From Candidatus Eremiobacter antarcticus (GTDB lineage: Bacteria; Vulcanimicrobiota; Vulcanimicrobiia; Eremiobacterales; Eremiobacteraceae), in assembly GCA_003244105.1 (NCBI GenBank), contig QHBK01000007.1, forward strand, positions 72,226 to 136,225: DNA of 64,000 bases, read 5' to 3'. This document shows, in pieces, positions 52,041 through 59,952 of this stretch. Both the position numbers and the translations under genes were made by a program. The notes under the pieces were generated by a model. That model was not told where the DNA came from, ran no database searches, and saw only the letters and a list, made by a program, of their open reading frames with translations. The first letter of the stretch is position 1. Each line of letters opens with the position of its first letter.

Positions 52041-52484
52041 ATGTCCAGAGACTTTGCGATGTCGCGCGGGGCCACGACGGAGGCGGCCCACCACAACCGG
52101 CTGGCCTATGCGTGGAGCGCCGTAGGCGTCGTGGTGTTGGTGGCCGGCATCTTCGTCGCGGCACGCCTCATGGGTGAACTGCACGCCATGTCCGCCAGCC
52201 TCACCACGGTGACTGCGCGGCTGGGCGCACTCGAAGCGATGAACCGCAAACTGGACACCCTCAATGGCATGTCCGGCACGCTCAAAGACATGAACGGGAA
52301 GCTCAGCGTGACCAATCGAGCGCTGCAACAGGCAAACCAAAGGCTGTCGTCCATGAACGCGGAGTCCAAGAGCGCGGGCGTCTCGTTGCGGGCGATGGAG
52401 CAGGGGCTGGGGGCTATGCGGTCGGACATCCACGCGATGGTCCACAAGGTCTCCGGATCCTTTCTCTTCCGCTCCGTGAAGTAA
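52041..52484 (+). CDS. membrane-anchored coiled-coil protein
   Basis: 147 residues from an ATG at 52041. One transmembrane helix (WSAVGVVVLVAGIFVAARLMG) at about 25-45 is followed by a long coiled coil of heptads with repeated MN(R/G)KL motifs (LEAMNRKLDTLNGMSGTLKDMNGKLSVTNRALQQANQRL). The second half is probably periplasmic and may form a stalk or dimer. No family is recognised. Confidence 0.65.
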   Translation: MSRDFAMSRGATTEAAHHNRLAYAWSAVGVVVLVAGIFVAARLMGELHAMSASLTTVTARLGALEAMNRKLDTLNGMSGTLKDMNGKLSVTNRALQQANQRLSSMNAESKSAGVSLRAMEQGLGAMRSDIHAMVHKVSGSFLFRSVK

Positions 52485-52598
52485 GCGAGGCTCGATAGGC
52501 GATGGCGACGGACCGCGGAGGAGGCCGGATCTCCGGCGCCGATCTCAGCCAGCATTGCGCACCACTTCGTGCACGGCTCTTCCGACGAAGCGGTGCGA

Positions 52599-52688
52599 AA
52601 GGTTTGCTAGTCTCAAAGGTTATGCCAGGTGATTAAGAGTAAGGTTTAGTGGCTTAAACCTTATGGTGGCTAACCAAGCAGAAGGTTT
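52599..52688. promoter_or_regulatory. AAGGTT iteron operator array upstream of Fic gene
   Basis: Direct repeats AAGGTT(T) at 52599-52605, 52616-52621, 52641-52647 and 52682-52688, plus a perfect 9-bp inverted repeat TAAGGTTTA (52640-52648) and TAAACCTTA (52655-52663). The array ends 11 bp before the Fic start codon, so a DNA-binding protein bound here would control it. The C-terminal winged helix of the Fic protein itself is a candidate binder. Confidence 0.6.
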
Positions 52689-52699
52689 GCGGAGAGAGA

Positions 52700-53857
52700 G
52701 TGCGCCCTTCAGATTTCACGGATAAGGCCCCAGGGCGCCTCGTCGAAACCGTAAAGCGCGACGGGATGGCGTTTGTCCCAGATAAGCTGCCCCCGGACAT
52801 TCCTTACAGCGAATCGCTAGTTAGCAAGCTTTCGGAAGCAGACGTGGCGTTAGCCAATCTAAACGCGTCCGCTCGAACCCTGCCTAATCCGGAGATCCTT
52901 GTTCGCCCATTCTTGGTGCGCGAAGCGGTTGACTCGAGCAAGATCGAAGGAACGCAGACAACGTATTCGGGCTTGTTTTTGTTCGAAGCGGCAACCCCGA
53001 GCGCAAGACAAGCAGCAGACCCCGATGTTCGGGTCGTGGGTAATTACCTCAGCGCTCTTAGATATGGGATCGGCAGAGCGGTGAATCTGCCTGTCAGCCG
53101 TCGCCTAATCTGCGAAGTACATACGAAGTTGATGGCCGGCTACAACGAAGCAAGAACCCGCCCCGGCCAGATCCGGAGCGATCAAGTTCTGATAGGATCG
53201 CGGAACGCGACCCCGACGTCAGCACGTTTTGTGCCGCCACCTCATACCTTTTTGAACGATTTGATATCGGACTTCGAACGATTCGCAAACGCGCGAGCGG
53301 TTCGCCCATTGCTCGTGACGTGCGCTCTCTTGCACTATCAGTTTGAGGCCATCCATCCATTTTGGGACGGGAACGGGCGAGTCGGTCGCCTACTTATCTC
53401 ATTGACACTTTGCGCGGAAGGAAGGCTGTTCAGCCCCATTCTCTATTTGAGCAGCTATTTCGAACGCCACCGCCGAGAATACTATGACGCTCTTTTACGC
53501 GTGAGCACTCATGGTGACTGGCAGTCATGGCTGGAGTTTTTTCTGGAAGGTGTTAGGACACAAGCTCAGGACGCTACGGATCGCATCCTAAAGCTGCAGT
53601 TGCTTCGCGAAGAGTATCGCGGACGCTTGAGCCAGCGCCCAAGGGGCACAGTTTCCAATATGCGGCTGATCGACATGTTGTTTGAGACCACGTTCGCTTC
53701 GGTGCCGATGGTGCGCAAAAGGCTCAACCTCTCAGCGCCGTCTGGAAAAGAGTGTATAATGCGACTCGAACAAGCCGGAATTTTGATTAAGTATCAGCGT
53801 ATTGGCAATACCCATTTTTGGGTCGCCCAAGAGATCATCGACGTCATAAACCGTTAG
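52700..53857 (+). CDS. Fic family protein (AMPylase type)
   Basis: 385 residues from a GTG at 52700 with GGAGAGAG upstream. The Fic motif HPFWDGNGRVGR is at 219-230 with catalytic His219. The auto-inhibitory helix is N-terminal: SSKIEG at 79-84, matching (S/T)xxxE(G/N), so this is a class II Fic protein. Fic enzymes transfer AMP, or another nucleotide, to Ser/Thr/Tyr hydroxyls. The C-terminal 80 residues (MRLIDMLFETTFASVPMVRKRLNLSAPSGKECIMRLEQAGILIKY) form a winged helix. Stand-alone Fic-wHTH proteins are often accessory genes. Confidence 0.87.
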   Translation: MRPSDFTDKAPGRLVETVKRDGMAFVPDKLPPDIPYSESLVSKLSEADVALANLNASARTLPNPEILVRPFLVREAVDSSKIEGTQTTYSGLFLFEAATPSARQAADPDVRVVGNYLSALRYGIGRAVNLPVSRRLICEVHTKLMAGYNEARTRPGQIRSDQVLIGSRNATPTSARFVPPPHTFLNDLISDFERFANARAVRPLLVTCALLHYQFEAIHPFWDGNGRVGRLLISLTLCAEGRLFSPILYLSSYFERHRREYYDALLRVSTHGDWQSWLEFFLEGVRTQAQDATDRILKLQLLREEYRGRLSQRPRGTVSNMRLIDMLFETTFASVPMVRKRLNLSAPSGKECIMRLEQAGILIKYQRIGNTHFWVAQEIIDVINR

Positions 53858-53943
53858 CGTCTTCGCCTAGTACTGCCACGATGTTGCCAATCGCCGCCTG
53901 CGCGAGCTTTCCGCACAGGAACAGCCGCTCCGCAGCCGGATTA

Positions 53944-53959
53944 AGCACCATATGGTGCT
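53944..53959. promoter_or_regulatory. 16-bp perfect palindrome over a start codon
   Basis: AGCACCAT|ATGGTGCT is self-complementary and its right half begins with the ATG (53952) of the winged-helix gene. Binding of a dimer here would block transcription or ribosome entry. The downstream DNA-binding protein is a plausible binder; this is inference. Confidence 0.5.
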
Positions 53960-54461
53960 ACATGTGGCGGGCGGCTCCCCGATAGATGCTGCGCAGCTCA
54001 GCGACGCGCTGCAGGCGCAGGCTGAGACGCGCCCCGACGTGCTCGTGTTTGTGTACCTGCAGCAAAAACGTCAGCGCGACAACCGCTCGGAACCCGTCGG
54101 CGAAATCGTACGCCGGATTCAGCGGGAGCTGCGTGCACCTACGCCCGCTCCGGACATTCTGGCGGTGGCCGATCTCACGATCGATCGCAATAGGCACGAG
54201 GTGACCCGCAGCGGCCGTCAGATCCACCTCGCCCCGATGGAGTATCTGCTGTTGGAGCGGCTGCTCGTCGAAAGGGATCGCGTGCACAGCGAGGCGTCGC
54301 TTGTGGAATCGTTTTTCTCGAACGCGCAGCGGCGGCGGCCCTTCAATTCATTGTGGGTCCACATGCACCGGCTGCGAAGAAAGATAGACGGCGAAGGATT
54401 GCCGCGGCTTCTTCACACCATTCGCGGCGTCGGATATATCCTGAAGACGCCCTCGGCCTAA
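53952..54461 (+). CDS. OmpR/PhoB-type winged-helix regulator lacking a receiver domain
   Basis: 169 residues from an ATG at 53952. Residues about 70-165 are a normal trans_reg_C winged helix: LAVADLTIDRNRHEVTRSGRQIHLAPMEYLLLERLL, then NSLWVHMHRLRRKIDGEGLPRLLHTIRGVGYIL. The preceding 65 residues keep only the end of a receiver-like region (ETRPDVLVFVY, GEIVRRIQRELRAPT); the phospho-acceptor Asp and most of the domain are missing. It may be a truncated response regulator or a one-component factor. No histidine kinase is adjacent. It converges with the TPR regulator (4 bp). Confidence 0.68.
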   Translation: MVLHVAGGSPIDAAQLSDALQAQAETRPDVLVFVYLQQKRQRDNRSEPVGEIVRRIQRELRAPTPAPDILAVADLTIDRNRHEVTRSGRQIHLAPMEYLLLERLLVERDRVHSEASLVESFFSNAQRRRPFNSLWVHMHRLRRKIDGEGLPRLLHTIRGVGYILKTPSA

Positions 54462-54465
54462 ACGG

Positions 54466-55632
54466 TCAGCCTCGAGCGCGCTGGGATCGAAGCAGCCCGT
54501 CCATCTGCGGATCCATCGCCAAATCTTCGAAATCCGGTTGCTTCTTGGCCACCGCCAGCCACTTGACGGCTTCTTCGTGCTGACCCATCGTCTCACGCAC
54601 GACGGCCATATACATCGCAGGCACCGGTCGCATCTTGCCCATCCGCTCGAGCAGCCGTTGAGCGTCCTTTGGCTGCTTCGAGCTCGCATACAAGTGCGCC
54701 AACGAACCCATGGCATCCGGATCCGCCGGATTGAGCCGAAGCGCCGACCGCAACTCTCGCAACGCATCGCGCTTATCACCGAGTTGCGCGTCCGCAAGGC
54801 CCGCTCCCAGATAACTTTGGACGTTCGCAGGGCTCATCGCCATCGTCTGATGCCATTGAGCGGACGCCTCTTTGTATCGGCGCAGATAATAGAGCTGATA
54901 GCCTAGAGCATAGTTGATGATCGGAGACACGGGATCGATGTCGTGGGCCGTCGCCATCTGGCGATATGCCTCGTTGAGCTTGTCCTGACTGTACAACATC
55001 CACGAATACCATTGTCGCGCCGGAGCGTACTCGCCGTTGAGACGTATCGATTCTTGGAACTGCGCGGCCGCTTCGCGCGCATGACCGCGCCCACTCAGCC
55101 ACAGTGCGTAACCAAGCGATGCGTGCGCTTCAGCCGAGCCGGTGTCGAGTTCGATGGCATGGCGCGCAGTGGTCTGGGCGATCCAGAACTCCCGCTGTTT
55201 GCGCTTGCCCGTTTCCACATAAATGCCAAGCGCCGTATGGGAGTCGGCAAGCCCTGAGTAGGCCAGCGCGGACGACGGGCTCTCGCGCACAGCGGCTTGG
55301 AAATAACGCAGGCTCGTCTGCAATGCGGGAGGCGTGCGTTGGTTCCAGTAGTAGCGTCCCAGCAAATAATCTTTTTGCGCGCTGCCGTTCTCACTCGTGC
55401 CGAACGAGCGCGAGGACGAGGAGTGCAAGAGCATCAGCATCGCCACCAGCGCCAAAGCGGCGCCCGCCCAGCCCGCTCTGCGAACGATCGCAGGCCGCAC
55501 TTCGCTACGGAGGTTCGGCGGTGACGGCTGCTCGGAGCTCTTCACCGGAACGACAAAGCGATAACCGCGGCTGGGCACAGTCTCGATGAAGGTCCGGTGG
55601 CCGGCCGGGGGCCCTAGGACCTTGCGGAGCAT
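54466..55632 (-). CDS. CadC-like membrane regulator with TPR domain, N-terminally shortened
   Basis: 388 residues. The first 30 (RKVLGPPAGHRTFIETVPSRGYRFVVPV) are only the end of an OmpR-type winged helix; the first about 60 residues of that domain are missing. A transmembrane helix (AGAALALVAMLMLLHS, about 55-72) and 8 TPR-like repeats follow (AEAHASLGYALWLSGRGHAREA, PADPDAMGSLAHLYASSKQPKDA). Full-length relatives use a cytoplasmic DNA-binding domain and periplasmic TPR sensor. Upstream in frame, ESLAPGDTIYML continues the winged helix for only two or three residues, so the gene seems cut at a junction near 55640. It may no longer bind DNA. Confidence 0.65.
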   Translation of the reverse strand: MLRKVLGPPAGHRTFIETVPSRGYRFVVPVKSSEQPSPPNLRSEVRPAIVRRAGWAGAALALVAMLMLLHSSSSRSFGTSENGSAQKDYLLGRYYWNQRTPPALQTSLRYFQAAVRESPSSALAYSGLADSHTALGIYVETGKRKQREFWIAQTTARHAIELDTGSAEAHASLGYALWLSGRGHAREAAAQFQESIRLNGEYAPARQWYSWMLYSQDKLNEAYRQMATAHDIDPVSPIINYALGYQLYYLRRYKEASAQWHQTMAMSPANVQSYLGAGLADAQLGDKRDALRELRSALRLNPADPDAMGSLAHLYASSKQPKDAQRLLERMGKMRPVPAMYMAVVRETMGQHEEAVKWLAVAKKQPDFEDLAMDPQMDGLLRSQRARG

Positions 55633-55685
55633 ATAGATGGTATCTCCTGGAGCAAGACTCTCTCGCGCTGCTGCTGGGAGAGGCG

Positions 55686-56996
55686 TTGCGCGCCGGGACG
55701 GCGCGTGAGGCGGTCCATCTCCTGGTCGCAGAGGCGTTCGGAGACGAACAGCACGGCGCGCACCTGAGGGAAACCATTGAACGCTGCGACTTTCGCGGGG
55801 AGAAGACGCGGCTGGCGGCGTCGGCGATGCACCTTTCGCGGCGTCAGTTCTTTCGGCACAGGGCGGAAGCGCTCAACCGGCTCAACTCAACGCTCGCACG
55901 CGTGCTCGAACGCCCCCCGACCGCAGATCACGATGTGGTCTTCGCGGGCGCCGTCTCCGCAGTCGACACGGAGGCGGCCTTCCACCTGTACGCCGACATC
56001 GTGCGGCGGCGCAGCGGCGAACAGCGCGAAGCGGTGCGCGTGGCCGCCACCTTGTCCGCTGTTTGGTCGGCCAACGATCCGTCGGCCGTCGCCCCCGAAG
56101 CGTCTGGCAGCACGGATCCGCTTGCCAAAGTCGAGCAGGCCGCCTTCTTGAGCTTGACCGGCGCGACGGAGATCGCGAGCCGGCTCTATGCAGAGGCCGC
56201 CAAGCAGCTGTCCGGCCGGCGGCAGATCGCCCATCGTCAAGCGGCTTTCCGGCTCGCCTGCTACGAGCTGGCGGCGTGCCGGCAAGAGGGCGATCTCAAG
56301 CGAGCGCAGATGCTCGTCGGGCAGCTCGCGGCATTGGCAGACGACGACCGGCGTTTGCATGCGATCGCGCGCGCCGAAGAGGCTCAGCACGCTTGCCGCT
56401 TGGGTGACATGTCGAAGGCCGCGGCGCTCATCGCGGATGCTGAAAAGCTGTCGCTGGCCGACCCGGAAGCCCTCGTCGCCGCGAGAATCGGTCATGCGAA
56501 AGCGACGCTTGCGTTCATGCAGGGCCAACACGCAGCCGCATTGCGCTACGCTGTGGGAGCGACGTCGATCTTCGCGGTCGGCCAGCCGCTGTACGCTTTT
56601 TCGGCCGCCGCGCTCGCGGGGCGAGCCGCGCTGGCTTTGGGTCTCAGTTGGAACTGCGCGGATGGGCTGTGCGCTCGTTTCCCCAACGCGCCCCAACGCG
56701 CGGATATCGAAGCTGTTCGGGCGCGCCACTTGCTCTTCGTCGACTCGAACGCTGCGCAAGCGGCGGCCGAACGCGCGCTCGAGCTCGCTCGGCAACATCG
56801 CCTGAGCAACAGCATCATCTTCGCGCAAGCCACCTTGTCGCTGGTCGCACAGGCTCAACACCGCAACGCTGAGGCGCGCTCCCTGCGCTCGCTGGCCTGG
56901 CAGCGGGCCGTTGCTGCTGGGGACCGGCTGCTGTTGCAAGATCTGTTTCCCGACTTCGGTTTCTCGGAGCAGCTCCACGACCATAAGAGCGCCTAG
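55686..56996 (+). CDS. hypothetical helix-turn-helix/TPR-like protein
   Basis: 436 residues from a TTG at 55686 with GGGAGAGG upstream; the frame is open a further 96 bp upstream (YRWYLLEQDSLALLLGEALRAG) without a better start. The N-terminal part holds a helical region with a possible helix-turn-helix (TRLAASAMHLSRRQFFRHRAEALNRL). The rest is about 330 residues of paired Ala/Leu-rich helices in the TPR or SEL1 style (AIASRLYAEAAKQLSG, AAERALELARQHRLSNSIIFAQATLSLVAQAQ). It is divergent from the truncated CadC-like gene, both starting at the same short junction. Regulatory role is a guess. Confidence 0.62.
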   Translation: MRAGTAREAVHLLVAEAFGDEQHGAHLRETIERCDFRGEKTRLAASAMHLSRRQFFRHRAEALNRLNSTLARVLERPPTADHDVVFAGAVSAVDTEAAFHLYADIVRRRSGEQREAVRVAATLSAVWSANDPSAVAPEASGSTDPLAKVEQAAFLSLTGATEIASRLYAEAAKQLSGRRQIAHRQAAFRLACYELAACRQEGDLKRAQMLVGQLAALADDDRRLHAIARAEEAQHACRLGDMSKAAALIADAEKLSLADPEALVAARIGHAKATLAFMQGQHAAALRYAVGATSIFAVGQPLYAFSAAALAGRAALALGLSWNCADGLCARFPNAPQRADIEAVRARHLLFVDSNAAQAAAERALELARQHRLSNSIIFAQATLSLVAQAQHRNAEARSLRSLAWQRAVAAGDRLLLQDLFPDFGFSEQLHDHKSA

Positions 56997-57008
56997 CGCG
57001 ACGGCGTT

Positions 57009-57425
57009 CTAGCCTGCATCGGTGCGCGGGAAATGGAGCGCCAACTCTTGACCCGCCTCGCGGATGCCCTGCTCCAAACCGCTCGTCAAATCGCCGCTCC
57101 GCAATGCCTCGCGCATTTCGCGCACGATGCGGTGCCAAAACTGTTGCCCAGCTCTTTCGTGTATGGCTTTGCCCCCGATCACGGCGAACCGGCGACGCGA
57201 CGGCACAATGAAGAACAAGATGCCGTTACGATGCGCCGCGTGGCCCACTTTCATGCACTTGAAAGCGTGCTGTGCCGCGCTGTGCACGTCTCCAAAGAAG
57301 TGCGGCACGATGGCAACTTCTATGATGCCGGTCGTGCCGGTTTCGGCGCTATCGATCGCTTTGCTCACCCGCTGCTCGTCGACGTGGTGCGCGAGCGGAT
57401 GATGCGACGGCCGGCTCACAGACAA
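57009..57425 (-). CDS. TPM domain protein
   Basis: About 138 residues from a TTG at 57425 with AGAGG upstream; a GTG at 57419 is also possible. The TPM (TLP18.3/Psb32/MOLO-1) outline is present: RVSKAIDSAETGTTGIIEVAIVP, AAQHAFKCMKVGHAAHRNGILFFIVPSRRRFAVIGGKAIHERAG and a SGDLTSGLEQGIREAG end. No signal peptide or membrane helix, so it is a soluble member. It follows the larger TPM protein gene (11 bp), with LemA upstream, so the three form one operon. Confidence 0.72.
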   Translation of the reverse strand: MSVSRPSHHPLAHHVDEQRVSKAIDSAETGTTGIIEVAIVPHFFGDVHSAAQHAFKCMKVGHAAHRNGILFFIVPSRRRFAVIGGKAIHERAGQQFWHRIVREMREALRSGDLTSGLEQGIREAGQELALHFPRTDAG

Positions 57426-57435
57426 AACGCGCCTC

Positions 57436-58185
57436 TTACCATCCGGCCGAGGCGCCGCCGCCGCCACCCATGCCACCGCCACCGGAGAAGCCGCCGCCGA
57501 ATCCACCGCCTGAAAAACCACCCGAGCTGCCGCTCGACCAGAAGCCGCCGAACGGCATGCCGCCGCCACGCCCTATCGTGTACATCCCGTGCATCGCACG
57601 GCGGGCGCTGAGCAGCATGCCGAAAAAGATCGCGAACACGAGAAAGAACAAAAGCAAGGGGAGGGCATCCGTCCACTGGAGGGCACCGGTCTGTCCGTTT
57701 TGGTCTGTTGCCGCGTTGTCGGTGCCGCCGATGGCAGCCAGCAATCCGTCGACACCTGCGGTGACTGCGCCGTTTGGGTCGCCGCGCTTTAGACGAGCCG
57801 CCACCTCGTTGCGCGCGATCCGTGATGCTTTGGCGTCTGTGACCTTACCCTCGAGCCCGTAGCCCACTTCGATGCGCACTTTGCGGTCTTGCATGAAGAT
57901 GAACAGCGCGAGGCCGTCATCCAGATGCTTGCGGCCGACCTTCCAAGCGGTGAAGGCGCGGATGGTCCAATCCTCGAGCGGCGCGTCGCCGGTCGTCGTG
58001 CCGATCCAGACGATGACTTGATGACCGCTAGAGCGCTCGTACGCTGAAAGCTTAGCGTTGAGCGCGCTGCGGGTCGCGGGATCGAGCACGCCGGCGGTGT
58101 CGGTCACCCACGTCGCAGGCGACGCAGGGATGGGCGTTTCGGCGGCCTGCGCGGCGGCCGGCAACGCCACGATCAGCGCAGCCAA
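57436..58185 (-). CDS. TPM domain membrane protein with Gly-rich tail (YgcG-like)
   Basis: 249 residues with a TTG at 58185, but the signal peptide (AALIVALPAAAQAA) seems to begin earlier: in-frame codons back to a CTG at 58215 give TKHPFATALLAALI, and this CTG overlaps the LemA stop. The TPM domain follows (WVTDTAGVLDPATRSALNAKLSAYERSSGHQVIVWIG, VRIEVGYGLEGKVTDAKASRI), then one transmembrane helix (LPLLLFFLVFAIFFGMLLSA) and a Gly/Ser-rich tail. The family is linked to membrane stress and protein quality control. Confidence 0.82.
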   Translation of the reverse strand: MAALIVALPAAAQAAETPIPASPATWVTDTAGVLDPATRSALNAKLSAYERSSGHQVIVWIGTTTGDAPLEDWTIRAFTAWKVGRKHLDDGLALFIFMQDRKVRIEVGYGLEGKVTDAKASRIARNEVAARLKRGDPNGAVTAGVDGLLAAIGGTDNAATDQNGQTGALQWTDALPLLLFFLVFAIFFGMLLSARRAMHGMYTIGRGGGMPFGGFWSSGSSGGFSGGGFGGGFSGGGGMGGGGGASAGW

Positions 58186-58211
58186 GAGCGCCGTCGCGAA
58201 AGGGTGCTTCG

Positions 58212-58826
58212 TCAGAATTGGACTTTGGGCGCCGTTTCCGCGCCCGCTTGCGCCTGGAAGTACGCCTTCGTCTTGAAACGGTCGCCGAAGAATCCGGCGT
58301 AGACTGCGGTCGGGAACGTCTGACGCGCGGTGTTGAACGCCTGCGCGGTCGTGTTGTAACGCATGCGCTCGACGGAGATGCGATTTTCCGTTCCCTCAAG
58401 CTGCGATTGCAGCTCGAGGAAGTTTTCATTTGCCTTCAGGTCCGGGTAGCGTTCGACCACGACCAGCAAACGCGACAGCGCCGCGGACAAACCGTCTTGG
58501 GCTGCTTGAAATTTCGCAAACGCCTTCGGGTCGTTCGGAAGTATTTGGGCGCCCGCGGCCGGTTGCGCTTGTCCGACCCTGGCTCGAGCCTGAGCCACCG
58601 CGATATAGGTGCTCTTCTCGAAATTTGCTACGCCCTTCACCGTCTGCACGAGGTTGGGGATCAAATCAGCGCGGCGCTGATAGACGTTTTGCACTTGGCC
58701 CCACTGCGCAGTGACGGCCTGATCGAGCGCGACGAGGTTGTTGTAAGCGCCGATGCCTGAAATCCCGAAGAACACCAGGAGCAAGACGATCGCGGCCAGG
58801 CAGCCGAGCCCGGTGCGGTTTGCCAT
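58212..58826 (-). CDS. lemA: LemA family protein
   Basis: 204 residues from an ATG at 58826 with AAAAGGAG upstream. One N-terminal transmembrane helix (CLAAIVLLLVFFGISGIGAY) is followed by the LemA signature YNNLVALDQAVTAQWGQVQNVYQRRADLIPNLVQTVKG and the LQSQLEGTENRISVERMRYN segment. LemA proteins are long helical membrane-anchored proteins, usually paired with TPM-domain proteins, as here. The function is not established. Confidence 0.92.
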   Translation of the reverse strand: MANRTGLGCLAAIVLLLVFFGISGIGAYNNLVALDQAVTAQWGQVQNVYQRRADLIPNLVQTVKGVANFEKSTYIAVAQARARVGQAQPAAGAQILPNDPKAFAKFQAAQDGLSAALSRLLVVVERYPDLKANENFLELQSQLEGTENRISVERMRYNTTAQAFNTARQTFPTAVYAGFFGDRFKTKAYFQAQAGAETAPKVQF

Positions 58827-58847
58827 GTTCGAACTCCTTTTGCGAGG

Positions 58848-59744
58848 TTACGCCGAGGGCTCCCGGCCCGTGAATCTGACCGCGAGCACCGCCATGTCGT
58901 CGTGGGCACGGCCGCCGGCGAATGCAAGCGCCTCCGTGATGATGGCGTGGGCGAGATTTGCCATGGGCTGCCGGCGCTCCCGTTCCATCACGCTTGCCAG
59001 CCGTGCGAGGCCGAAAAATTCGTAGCCCTCGGTGCGCGCCTCGGTCACGCCGTCCGTGACGACGACCAAAATGGAATCTGCAAAGAGCGGGATGATCATC
59101 TGGTTGAAGAGATGCTGCTGATCGTCGAACACGCCGAGCAGCGGCGCGGTGACCTCCAGCTGACGCGGCGCTTGGCCTAGATCCATGATCAGCGCGCTGT
59201 TGTGCGCGGCCGAGGCGTAGACCATGTTGCGGCGTTTCTTGTCCACGTGCCCGAAGAAAACGGTGGCAAACGATTCGCTTCCCTCGTACGCGCTGTTCTC
59301 CAGATACAGCCGGTCCAGCGAGCGCAGGACGGTTTCCGCCACCAATCCTATGGAAGCGTACGCTCGCAAACCGTATTTGATCATCGAGGCGTGGATCGCG
59401 GCTTGGACGCCTTTGCCGGAGATGTCGGCCACCGAGAAGGCGACCGATTCGTTGTCGAATTGATAGACGTCGACGATATCGCCGCCCGCGCGCCCTTGGG
59501 CGAGCTTGTATTCGACGGCGTATTCCACTCCGGGAACTTCTTGGGTGCCGGGCGTGAACAAGTGCTCGACGAGCATGTGCGCCGCCGCAGCGGAAACCTG
59601 GTGCTCCAGGCGATCTTCGCCATGCACTGAAACGGGCTGATAGTCGCCGCCAACGCCGCGGATAGGCGGCTGATCGATGAACGGCGGGTACTTCCCTGTG
59701 AGCTCTTCTCTCAGCGGGCGCTTCTCTTTCAGCTCTTCTTTCAT
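58848..59744 (-). CDS. SpoIIE/RsbU-type PP2C serine phosphatase
   Basis: 298 residues. The C-terminal two thirds are a PP2C-SpoIIE domain: GGDIVDVYQFDNESVAFSVADISGKGVQAAIHASMIK, then DSILVVVTDGVTEARTEGYEFFG and HDDMAVLAVRF, with metal-binding aspartates in GGDIVD, VADISGKG, TDGVTE and HDDM. The first 50 residues are charged and without a sensor domain. Such phosphatases dephosphorylate anti-sigma antagonists to control general stress sigma factors; no anti-sigma genes are near. It lies 21 bp upstream of lemA and may be in the same transcript. Confidence 0.85.
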   Translation of the reverse strand: MKEELKEKRPLREELTGKYPPFIDQPPIRGVGGDYQPVSVHGEDRLEHQVSAAAAHMLVEHLFTPGTQEVPGVEYAVEYKLAQGRAGGDIVDVYQFDNESVAFSVADISGKGVQAAIHASMIKYGLRAYASIGLVAETVLRSLDRLYLENSAYEGSESFATVFFGHVDKKRRNMVYASAAHNSALIMDLGQAPRQLEVTAPLLGVFDDQQHLFNQMIIPLFADSILVVVTDGVTEARTEGYEFFGLARLASVMERERRQPMANLAHAIITEALAFAGGRAHDDMAVLAVRFTGREPSA

Positions 59745-59952
59745 ATCTTTATACCGGCTCCGCGTTTTTTTGGTAGGACGCCTGCGGGCTTCGAACGGCA
59801 GCGCGACGGGTCCGCGACCTTTTGGTCAAATGACTCGACGCCTGCCGTAAGTAGTAAGAAGCGGCAGCGAACAAAACCGCTTCGGGGTGCGGCTTGGGAA
59901 TCCCCATCCCCCACTCGCCGGAGTTCCGAAAGAGACCGGCGGCCTTAGCCGT

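Noticed and set aside
51390..52445. 351-codon minus-strand frame at 51-52 kb
   Set aside because: It covers two plus-strand genes with good ribosome binding sites and a signal peptide; the reverse translation is His/Arg-rich and featureless.
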